Shown here: piece after piece, positions 7,372 to 14,645 of the stretch
Numbering within the stretch: position 1 is the stretch's first letter
Layout: the number at the start of each line of letters is the position of its first letter
Source: CAYJMQ01 sp964371555
Lineage (GTDB): Bacteria > Bdellovibrionota > JACOXK01 > 2-02-FULL-40-11
Direction: 5' to 3'
DNA length: 21,228 bases
Assembly: GCA_964371555.1 (NCBI GenBank)
Contig: CAYJMQ010000036.1
Location: 1-21,228, forward strand
Made by a program: the position numbers and the translations under genes
Notes under the pieces: model-generated
What the model saw: the letters and a program-made list of their open reading frames with translations, nothing else
Database searches by the model: none
What the model was told of the DNA's origin: nothing

Positions 7372-8857
7372 ACTTCTCCCACGACTTTTTCCCTTTGATA
7401 AAGTCTATAAACCCTTTTGTTTGAGACCAGAGTATAAACTGCCTGTATCCAATGTTAGATAAAAGAGCAAAAAAGATCAATAATAAGATATCCTTAAGTC
7501 CGGTCGAGATAAAGATATTGTAATTTGCGTAGTCGGTCTTGTATCGCGCCCCGATCCAGATCCCCAAAAGGAGGGTGAGAACCGACAAAAACATCCCAAA
7601 GACGATCGCAACGAGGCAAAAGAGGAGAAAATAGGTTTCATTAAGATACCCAAAGAGATAAAATAAGGGGAGTGAGACATATCCACAAAATTCAAACAAA
7701 GGTCCCAAAAATTCAAAGAAAAATTGATAGGGCATCGCAAAAAGCCCCACCTGCCGGAACCGGGGATTCAAAAGCATTACTTTGTGAAACCAGAGCGACT
7801 CCCCCAGTCCGCGATACCACCGATTGCGCTGCCGATCGAGGTTCCTGAAAGCCGATGGAACCTCAGTCCATGAAATCGGAAATGGCAAATATTCAACTTT
7901 CCCCCGAATTTTTTGTTCCTGAATATAACGGTAGAGCCGCACAACAATTTCCATATCTTCGCAGACGGTGTCGGTTGCGCCGCAGTAACGAAGACCGATA
8001 TCCGTTTTCATGCGCTTGGTCAGATACCCCCCCACTTTTAACACAAGATCCCGGCGAAAAACCGAAAAGACCCCTGAAAGAACAATCAGCGAGTTAAGCG
8101 CCGAAAGCCCTGTTCTTCCCACAACAAACGACCTTGCGTATTCGACCATCTGAAAAAGCTCAACCGCTTTTTTGGGAATACCGACTTTAACCACCCGCCC
8201 CTTTTCAACGACGCACCCATTTGCAATTCCAACCTGCCCGCCAACGCCGATTATTCGCTCCGGATCATCCAGAAAGGGGCGCATCCCTATGAGAAGCGCA
8301 TGTTTATCCATCAGTGAGTCGGCATCCATACTGCATACATAAGGCTGGCTGGCAAGATTGATCCCGGCATTCAGCGCGTCAGCCTTGCCGCCGTTTTCTT
8401 TATCGACGAGAAGGATTCGAACGATATTCTTTTTATTCCCATACTGGGATTCTGGCATCTCATAAACGCCCTTGACCTCTTTCGTTCCGAGCGGCTGTTC
8501 GAAATAACCGGAAAGCCTCTGAAATCCAAACTCATTTTTAACACGCCGAAAGGTCCCGTCGGTCGAACCATCATTCACAATGATGATTTCAAACTTTGGA
8601 TAATAGAGATTCTTGAGCGATTTGATACTTTCGACAATCGCGTTTTCCTCATTATACGCGGGGAGAATAAAGGAGACCCCTGGAAGCCCCGGATGATGAT
8701 AAAAGAGATCGAGATTTGATAGCTTTCCATCACTTAAATATTTTCTGATCTTTAACGCGGCGGCAAAAAAGAGGAAAAGAGAAAGAAGATTATAAAAAAC
8801 AAGAAATGAAATAATGAGAGTCTGTACCGCGTAAACAAGATAAAACAGGGCGATCAT
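7334..8857 (-). CDS. Processive family 2 glycosyltransferase (polysaccharide synthase, PgaC/cellulose-synthase type)
   Basis: 507 residues. An N-terminal membrane segment (about 8-36) precedes a cytosolic GT-A domain, then three or four C-terminal membrane segments (about 372-472). All processive GT2 landmarks are visible: the nucleotide-binding Val-Asn-Asp-Gly-Ser-Thr-Asp at 94-100, Lys-Glu-Asn-Gly-Gly-Lys-Ala-Asp-Ala-Leu-Asn at 153-163, the DxD motif Asp-Ala-Asp at 178-180, the acidic Glu-Asp at 300-301, and Gln-Arg-Asn-Arg-Trp at 343-347. Such enzymes polymerise beta-linked glucose, N-acetylglucosamine or related sugars and extrude the chain through the inner membrane. The Lys-Glu-Asn-Gly-Gly motif is typical of the PgaC/IcaA side of the family, but the sugar cannot be read from sequence. 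No PilZ domain is fused. The gene overlaps the TIM-barrel gene by 4 nt and the exporter gene by 38 nt. Confidence 0.92.
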   Translation of the reverse strand: MIALFYLVYAVQTLIISFLVFYNLLSLFLFFAAALKIRKYLSDGKLSNLDLFYHHPGLPGVSFILPAYNEENAIVESIKSLKNLYYPKFEIIIVNDGSTDGTFRRVKNEFGFQRLSGYFEQPLGTKEVKGVYEMPESQYGNKKNIVRILLVDKENGGKADALNAGINLASQPYVCSMDADSLMDKHALLIGMRPFLDDPERIIGVGGQVGIANGCVVEKGRVVKVGIPKKAVELFQMVEYARSFVVGRTGLSALNSLIVLSGVFSVFRRDLVLKVGGYLTKRMKTDIGLRYCGATDTVCEDMEIVVRLYRYIQEQKIRGKVEYLPFPISWTEVPSAFRNLDRQRNRWYRGLGESLWFHKVMLLNPRFRQVGLFAMPYQFFFEFLGPLFEFCGYVSLPLFYLFGYLNETYFLLFCLVAIVFGMFLSVLTLLLGIWIGARYKTDYANYNIFISTGLKDILLLIFFALLSNIGYRQFILWSQTKGFIDFIKGKKSWEKFEHKGFSSKPFS

Positions 8858-11415
8858 AATCCCTGTTCCATAAGTTCCCGATAAGTTTCATAATAGTGCA
8901 CAGCCATCCCGACAAAGCTCGGTTCATTCGCAAAGTAGTTAAATGTATCGTCATAGATCTCGGAAAAATAATCTTTCTCCATTCCAGCAAATGAGAGTTT
9001 CGATGAGAGGACATCGACACCGATTTCCGTTTTATAGATGGTTTGCCCGCCATCGATTCTTAAACGAATAATATCCCGTGCCATCTGTTCAGGTGTGTCT
9101 TTTAAATCCTCCCGAAAGCGGCGCAAATAGAGGATTCCAAGCCCCTGATACTGGTCAACAAACATAAAAAGCTGTCTGGGATCGTTCCGTATTTTCTGGG
9201 TAAGATCTGAAAGCTCGGCGAGACGATTGTGACGGAAGACGGCAAAAATTTCGTGCGGAAGCGGATAGGTTTCAAGACCGATCAGAATCTTTTTTCCGAC
9301 GCTATTCGCGTAGGTAATCTCATCGCGGCCATGAATGATCGTGCCGTCCGCGCCAAAGGCTTTTGTCCGGTAGTCCATAATACCGACGTTGTCTACGATA
9401 TCGATAATATGAAAACTTGCCGGTTTCCGAACCCCTCTCCAGGTGACTTCGACAGGGACATCGTAATCAAAGTTTGCTTCTTCATACCAAAACGGAATAT
9501 CAACACCGAAAACAAAGTCTGAAAGCCCGGAATCCCGCACCATCTTTTGGGAGACTTCGCAGAGCTTCAAATATTCCCTCATCACCTCTTCACGAATAGC
9601 CCCCCAATAGCCGGGGATCAGATAAGGCTCATTATCATGATGAATCCCTCCAAATCGCTCTTTTTTAGAAACCTGTTTGTTGTAATCGATGATCGCTCGA
9701 ATTCCCGCATAGACTTTCTCATGCCATGGTTCAAGCGCGAATCTGCTGAATCCATCCAGCGCGTGGACCTCGATACCCCATCTATTCGCACCGGAAATAA
9801 AATCTCTTAATGCGTTTTCATCCTGAAGAATCGCCTGATATCCCCCCGCCGGCAGTTTCTTGAGCGTCTGCTGAATCTGGAAAAAGATAAGGTTGACCCC
9901 CTCTTTTTTGCAAAACTCGTAGAGCTCTTTTCTCACCTTTTTGTTTTTGAGCTGGCGGGCTGTATGCCAGAGCCAGATCGCTTTGTAATATTTTTTCGAT
10001 GCGGCGCTACTTCTTTCTTTTTCAATGGCTTTCTCAAAAGCCGGCGACTCGGGGAGATGCCCTCCATCGGCTGTGGCAAAGGCAATATCATCAATATAGA
10101 TGACCCCCTCCCCCTCTTCCCGAAAATTGAATGTAAGCCCGGCTAATTTCTTAAAATGAATATTTTTATAAAATTCCTGTTTGAGCGGAACGCGAACCTC
10201 CTGCCATTCGGTCGTAACCCCCCCTTTTAAATGGTCAGAGACCTTTCCATAATAGACGGAATCTTCTGTCTTTTCCCACGCCGCGTCGGCAAGCTGAATC
10301 CCGACATCTTCTTTCCCCTTTTCACCCCGAACCCAAAACGAAAGCCAGGCATAAGGAGTTGCGTTGAGGTAGATCCGTTCCCGCGGGGGTTTTCTCATAC
10401 TAAAAAAATGAACCCAGGCTCCACAAAACCCCTGCTTCTTTTTTTCATAAATGATTTTCAAAGATCTTCCGGATCCCCCCCGATAATTTTTTGACGAAAG
10501 CGTTATAAAAGCGGTCGAGGGGAGTTTTTGGAATTCATTGAAAAGACCGTCAACACTGTTTTCGAGACCATCATTAAAATCGGCAATTTTTGTAACACCC
10601 TGTTCAATCGCAGGTGTGCGGCTCTGAAGTTGAAGCGGCTGAATCCCCCCAGAGGAAGACGAAAATGATTTTTCAGAGAGTGTCTTATAGACCTGGCCGA
10701 CTTTCCATCCAAACTCCTGTCCGTAATGCCCGAGAGAAATCGTCTTAAAATCGGCCATGCGCGAAAGTTCATACTCTTTTAATAAAACAACCAGCGGCTC
10801 CCAATTCTCAGAAAACGCTTTGAGCGGCGGAAATGCGATATCTTTCATTTCGATCGTCCCTTCGGCGGGCTGGTTAAAATCGAGAACCAGAAACTCCGCA
10901 TTTTTAAGATCGAGTTTTTTGGCGGCAAATTCCCGGATCGGGATCCCGGTCTCACGCCAATCGGCCACCACCGAACGGGGGAGATATTCATAAATCGCTG
11001 ATACAAATTCGGTCTCCCCCCCCGCCTGCATACCCATCGTAAAATGCTCGACATCTCTTTCACCACGAATCCGAAAGGCCAAAATAGATTTTTGTGTCAG
11101 ATCTAAAGAAGAAGATCCCAACGAAATTTTTATGAGACACGATTTACCGGAGAGGGTGTTGAAAAAAATTTTATGAATACCGCTCTCTGATTTCAGCTCG
11201 CAGAGAAATTCTTGTTCGCTCTCTACCGGGAGCGCCTTTGCGTCGGCGCCCCCCACCTGTACCCGCTTTTTGATCTCTGCGATGGGGTTGTTTTGGGAAA
11301 AAGCAGATGAAGAAATAAGAAAGTGAAGCAAAAACAACAATGAAAATAGAGCGGGCCCGCTCGCTCTCCGCGATGGTTTCTTATTGATCACACAACACCC
11401 GCTTACTTTCCTCAT
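8854..11415 (-). CDS. Secreted protein with two carbohydrate-binding-like domains and a GH18-like TIM barrel
   Basis: 853 residues with a signal peptide (about 1-40, ending Ala-Phe-Ser). Two beta-sandwich, CBM11/CIA30-like domains follow. The first is about 55-200. The second is about 277-448, opening Ala-Asp-Phe-Asn-Asp-Gly and closing Tyr-Ile-Asp-Asp-Ile-Ala-Phe. Residues about 475-853 look like a TIM barrel: Trp-Leu-Trp-His-Thr in strand 1, Gly-Gly-Ile-His-His-Asp-Asn-Glu-Pro at 589-597, Met-Asp-Tyr-Arg at 680-683, Gly-Leu-Glu-Thr-Tyr at 713-717 and Gly-Met-Ala-Val-His at 836-840. The Asp594-Asn-Glu596 site, followed by Met-Asp-Tyr, recalls GH18-type active sites, so Glu596 is a candidate acid. 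It is cotranscribed with the GT2 synthase (4-nt overlap) and is likely a periplasmic polymer-trimming hydrolase, in the role PgaB's C-terminal domain or BcsZ plays elsewhere. No deacetylase domain is apparent. Eight consecutive C at 11016-11023 lie in this gene. Confidence 0.75.
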   Translation of the reverse strand: MRKVSGCCVINKKPSRRASGPALFSLLFLLHFLISSSAFSQNNPIAEIKKRVQVGGADAKALPVESEQEFLCELKSESGIHKIFFNTLSGKSCLIKISLGSSSLDLTQKSILAFRIRGERDVEHFTMGMQAGGETEFVSAIYEYLPRSVVADWRETGIPIREFAAKKLDLKNAEFLVLDFNQPAEGTIEMKDIAFPPLKAFSENWEPLVVLLKEYELSRMADFKTISLGHYGQEFGWKVGQVYKTLSEKSFSSSSGGIQPLQLQSRTPAIEQGVTKIADFNDGLENSVDGLFNEFQKLPSTAFITLSSKNYRGGSGRSLKIIYEKKKQGFCGAWVHFFSMRKPPRERIYLNATPYAWLSFWVRGEKGKEDVGIQLADAAWEKTEDSVYYGKVSDHLKGGVTTEWQEVRVPLKQEFYKNIHFKKLAGLTFNFREEGEGVIYIDDIAFATADGGHLPESPAFEKAIEKERSSAASKKYYKAIWLWHTARQLKNKKVRKELYEFCKKEGVNLIFFQIQQTLKKLPAGGYQAILQDENALRDFISGANRWGIEVHALDGFSRFALEPWHEKVYAGIRAIIDYNKQVSKKERFGGIHHDNEPYLIPGYWGAIREEVMREYLKLCEVSQKMVRDSGLSDFVFGVDIPFWYEEANFDYDVPVEVTWRGVRKPASFHIIDIVDNVGIMDYRTKAFGADGTIIHGRDEITYANSVGKKILIGLETYPLPHEIFAVFRHNRLAELSDLTQKIRNDPRQLFMFVDQYQGLGILYLRRFREDLKDTPEQMARDIIRLRIDGGQTIYKTEIGVDVLSSKLSFAGMEKDYFSEIYDDTFNYFANEPSFVGMAVHYYETYRELMEQGL

Positions 11416-11421
11416 CTTTTT

Positions 11422-13824
11422 TTACCCCATCTCCACTTCCACCAGATGCTCCTTCCCCGCCTCGAGCGCCGGAATTGTGTTGCCAGAAATTTTCTCTCTA
11501 TTCACAGTAATAGATTTCACCCCCGATTGAACCCCTTTCGGATTTTTGAAGTGAACTTTATAGATCGCCCCGCGGAAAGGTCTTACGATTGAAAATTCCT
11601 TCCAGTTTGCGGGAACAACGGGATCGACCGTCAAACCATCAAATGTCGGATGAAGACCGATGATCCATTGTGTCGCCGCCATAAACATCCAGGGGGCTGT
11701 CCCGGTATTCCAGTTAAAGGCGCCCAGACCAAATTGCTGATTCGACGGCCCATAACAATATTCAGCATAGACATAAGGCTCTGTTTGATAGTGTTCGGCT
11801 GTCTTTTTGGGATTGTAAGGGGCGATTTTGGAAAAAAGTTCATAAGCCTTCTCCCCCTCTTTTCGCATCGCATAAGCGACAATTAAAAACGCGGCCGCGT
11901 GTGAAAAGACAGCGGCATTTTCTTTCGTCCCCGGGGCAAACGCGCTGATTCTCCCCAACCCCGGATCATATTCCTGATAGGCGGGGGCAAAGAGCGCGGG
12001 GCCGATCGGCGTCTCCAGATATTTTTCAACCGACTTGAGACACCGTGCCGCGCGAAGCTCAGGGGCGGTTTGAGACAAAATTGCCCACGATTGTGTGTTT
12101 AAATAAATTTTTCCTTCATGACAGCTATGGGAGCCGATCGTCCTTCCATCGTCCGTGAAAATGCTGATATACCAATCGCCATCCCATCCGTGGGTGTTGA
12201 TCTCTTTCTTCATCTCTTCATATCGCATCCGCATGATTTCAGCCGCGCGCTTGTCTCCCAGATAGTGCGCGAGCTCTTCGGTTTTTAAAAGCGCGCGCGC
12301 GTATGCCTGGGCAAGCCAAATCGACTCCCCTTTTCCTTTGATTCCACATTGATCGAGCGCGTCGTTCCAGTCAGCTTTCCAGAAAAGGGGGAGCCCATGA
12401 CCGCCGCGCTGCTTCCAAAAATGATCCATCGCCCTCACACAATGCTCCCAGACGGTTGCTTGATCGCCGTCCAGAAATGGAATCTTTTGGTCAAGAAAAG
12501 CCCGGTCTCCCGTCTCTTTCAGATAGGTCGACACCATGAATGAAATCCAGGCCGCCACATCGCTTTTTCCCAAAATCCCCGTATTCGACCCAATTTCCCA
12601 CGGCCCATCGACTTCCGAAAATCCCGCAACGGCATGACCGCTCTGATATTGATAGCGCAGAAGCTTTTCTATCCACTCCTTTGCAAGCCCTGGATCAATC
12701 GAACATACCCCTTCAACGTCCTGAGCCGTATCCCGATATCCCCTCCCCCCTTCGCCCGGCGCATAGAAAGAAGCAGAACGCCATCTTGTAATCTGAAGAA
12801 GCTGATATTTCCCCCACTGGTTTGTCATCCGGTCAAAATGGGGATCCGGCGTCGTCACATGAATCGTGTCTCCAAGTTTTTTTCGCCAACACTCCTTTGT
12901 CTGAAGAAGAAGCTCTTCGGCCAACTCGCTTTTTATGCATCTTCGGATGATCTGGCTGATCTCATCCTTCTTTTCTGTAAAACCGAGAACAAAGACAAAT
13001 GTCTTTTCTTCATCGGCTTTGAGAAAAACCGGAATTTCAAAAACCCCGACCATTGATTCTCCGCGAATCGGCTGATTCGAACATTTGCCAGACCGGATGA
13101 GCTCGGGGTCTGTTATCGAGCCATAACGGCCGACAAAATTCTCATAGCTTAATTCATATCCCGTCGGCGCTTTGGATGAGGCTAAAAATCCGTAGCTTTC
13201 ATATTTCCTGCAGCTGCTTCGATGTTTATAAGCAACAATAGCCTGAAGCGACGGGTCGAAATATCCCTCATTATAAAGCAGCATAATATTTTTGTGGTCT
13301 GCTTCGAGATAGAAATCGCCGAGCAGCCATTGAACGAATGGAAATACGGTAAGGTCTCTCAAATCCCCGCTTTTGTTTTTCATTTTTACAAGCCAGATTT
13401 CACACGGGTCTTTTGGAGGGACAAAGTAAGTGATTTCCGCCTCTATTCCATCTTGAACCGCGTGAAGCGACGTATAGCCAAATCCATGAACCGCCTGCCA
13501 TGCTTTCAGATTCACGCGGAAGGGCTGCCAGTTGGGGGTCCAGATTTCCCCGCTCTTTTGATCCTTTATAAAAAGATAACGACCCGGACGATCGGTGCGA
13601 TGGTCTTCCCAATGAAGAATCCGGTGAAGCTTTGAATCCCTGTAATAACTATACCCCCCGCCGGTCTGAGAAACCAGCGCGTGGTAGGTCGCGTTGCTCA
13701 AATAATTAATCCACGGTTTGGGAGTATCGGGGCGTGTAATCACAAACTCATGCCGTTCATTAAAATATCCATATAATGAAGATTCAGACAATTTTGGAAG
13801 TTCCATTTTCCCTTTAGGTTTCAT
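11422..13824 (-). CDS. GH94 family glycoside phosphorylase (cellobiose/chitobiose phosphorylase-like)
   Basis: About 800 residues, the normal length for single-unit GH94 enzymes. No signal peptide, so it is cytosolic. Such enzymes cleave beta-linked disaccharides with phosphate to give a sugar 1-phosphate. An N-terminal beta-sandwich (about 1-310) precedes the (alpha/alpha)6 catalytic domain. Landmarks are Gly-Tyr-Arg-Asp-Thr-Ala-Gln-Asp (362-369), Lys-Ala-Asp-Trp-Asn-Asp (483-488), which carries the general-acid Asp, and Lys-Glu-Asn-Ala-Ala-Val-Phe-Ser-His, in the phosphate-binding region. I prefer ATG at 13824 over GTG at 13830 because AAAGGAG (13830-13836) is 5 nt upstream of that ATG and overlaps the GTG. 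That leaves 2 nt after the MalG stop. Beside sugar permeases, it probably recovers energy from imported oligosaccharides. Whether the substrate is gluco- or N-acetylglucosamine-based is not readable. A synthetic direction is less likely. Confidence 0.88.
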   Translation of the reverse strand: MKPKGKMELPKLSESSLYGYFNERHEFVITRPDTPKPWINYLSNATYHALVSQTGGGYSYYRDSKLHRILHWEDHRTDRPGRYLFIKDQKSGEIWTPNWQPFRVNLKAWQAVHGFGYTSLHAVQDGIEAEITYFVPPKDPCEIWLVKMKNKSGDLRDLTVFPFVQWLLGDFYLEADHKNIMLLYNEGYFDPSLQAIVAYKHRSSCRKYESYGFLASSKAPTGYELSYENFVGRYGSITDPELIRSGKCSNQPIRGESMVGVFEIPVFLKADEEKTFVFVLGFTEKKDEISQIIRRCIKSELAEELLLQTKECWRKKLGDTIHVTTPDPHFDRMTNQWGKYQLLQITRWRSASFYAPGEGGRGYRDTAQDVEGVCSIDPGLAKEWIEKLLRYQYQSGHAVAGFSEVDGPWEIGSNTGILGKSDVAAWISFMVSTYLKETGDRAFLDQKIPFLDGDQATVWEHCVRAMDHFWKQRGGHGLPLFWKADWNDALDQCGIKGKGESIWLAQAYARALLKTEELAHYLGDKRAAEIMRMRYEEMKKEINTHGWDGDWYISIFTDDGRTIGSHSCHEGKIYLNTQSWAILSQTAPELRAARCLKSVEKYLETPIGPALFAPAYQEYDPGLGRISAFAPGTKENAAVFSHAAAFLIVAYAMRKEGEKAYELFSKIAPYNPKKTAEHYQTEPYVYAEYCYGPSNQQFGLGAFNWNTGTAPWMFMAATQWIIGLHPTFDGLTVDPVVPANWKEFSIVRPFRGAIYKVHFKNPKGVQSGVKSITVNREKISGNTIPALEAGKEHLVEVEMG

Positions 13825-13826
13825 GT

Positions 13827-14639
13827 TCACTCCTTTACGGCTCCCGCCGTGAGTCCTGAAATAATCAGTTTTTGAAAGATTAAAAACACAACAATGACAG
13901 GAAGCGCGGCCAACGTTGAACCTGCCATCAAATGCACCCAGTCGACGCCATGCAGCCCCTTATAAAGGGCAAGACCCACCGGCAACGTTCTCATCTCCGT
14001 CGTATTGGTCAGCAAAAAGGGGTAGAGAAACGTATTCCATGAGCCCAAAAAAGTGTTGATTCCCACAACGGCGAGAGCCGGTTTTGAAAGCGGAAAAACA
14101 ATTCTAAATAAAATCTGAAATGAATTTGCCCCGTCGAGCCTTGCGGCCTCTTCAAGACTCACCGGCAATTGGCTGAGATATTGTTTCAATAGAAAAACAT
14201 TAAACGGAAGCACGAGGCTTGGCACGATCAATGCCCAATAGGTATTAAGCCATCCAAAGTGCTTCATTAGGATAAATGTGGGAATCATCAGTGTCTGCGT
14301 CGGTATCATCATCATGAGAAGCACCGATCCAAACAGCCATTTTTTTCCAAGAAAATTACGGCGGGCAAACGCGTATGCGACCATAAGCGACAAAATCAAA
14401 TTCCCGACTGTTGTAAAAATGGCAACAACAGCGCTATTTAGAAAATAACGGTCAAACGGCCCGCTCGACCAGACGTCTATGAAATTCTGCCATGTCCAGC
14501 GCTTCGGCCAAAGTTCGTTCATGGCGGAGATCAGCGTCCCTTCGGGTTTAAACGAAGTAATAAACATGAGATAAAGAGGAAACATTGAAATGAGGAGAAT
14601 CGAAAACAACGCCATAAATAACAATGTCTTTTTAGCCAT
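13827..14639 (-). CDS. Sugar ABC transporter permease, MalG type
   Basis: 270 residues and six predicted membrane helices, the usual size for carbohydrate-uptake (CUT1) inner-membrane permeases. The EAA loop that docks on the ATPase is intact at about 162-186: Leu-Glu-Glu-Ala-Ala-Arg-Leu-Asp-Gly-Ala, then the Phe-Pro-Leu-Ser-Lys-Pro end. The C-terminal region (Leu-Pro-Val-Gly-Leu, then the last helix) fits MalG. It pairs with the MalF-type half of the preceding fusion gene, 6 nt upstream. No ABC ATPase is found here, so it may depend on a shared MsmK/UgpC-type ATPase encoded elsewhere, as is known for some CUT1 systems. Likely cargo, by context, is an oligosaccharide released from the operon's own polymer. 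Confidence 0.92.
   Translation of the reverse strand: MAKKTLLFMALFSILLISMFPLYLMFITSFKPEGTLISAMNELWPKRWTWQNFIDVWSSGPFDRYFLNSAVVAIFTTVGNLILSLMVAYAFARRNFLGKKWLFGSVLLMMMIPTQTLMIPTFILMKHFGWLNTYWALIVPSLVLPFNVFLLKQYLSQLPVSLEEAARLDGANSFQILFRIVFPLSKPALAVVGINTFLGSWNTFLYPFLLTNTTEMRTLPVGLALYKGLHGVDWVHLMAGSTLAALPVIVVFLIFQKLIISGLTAGAVKE
13830..13836 (-). promoter_or_regulatory. Shine-Dalgarno deciding the GH94 start
   Basis: AAAGGAG on the - strand ends at 13830 and lies 5 nt before the ATG at 13824-13822. The alternative GTG at 13830-13828 would use the last base of this site, so initiation at the ATG is favoured. Confidence 0.6.
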
Positions 14640-14645
14640 CCCTCT

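Noticed and set aside
8854..11415. PgaB-type deacetylase/hydrolase
   Set aside because: I see no polysaccharide deacetylase (NodB) motifs in the N-terminal half, which looks like two beta-sandwich carbohydrate-binding domains.
11422..13830. NdvB-type cyclic glucan synthase, because GH94 and GT2 genes are close
   Set aside because: The GH94 protein is a normal single-unit cytosolic phosphorylase of about 800 residues without membrane or GT domains. The GT2 protein is separate and pairs with a TPR/barrel exporter.
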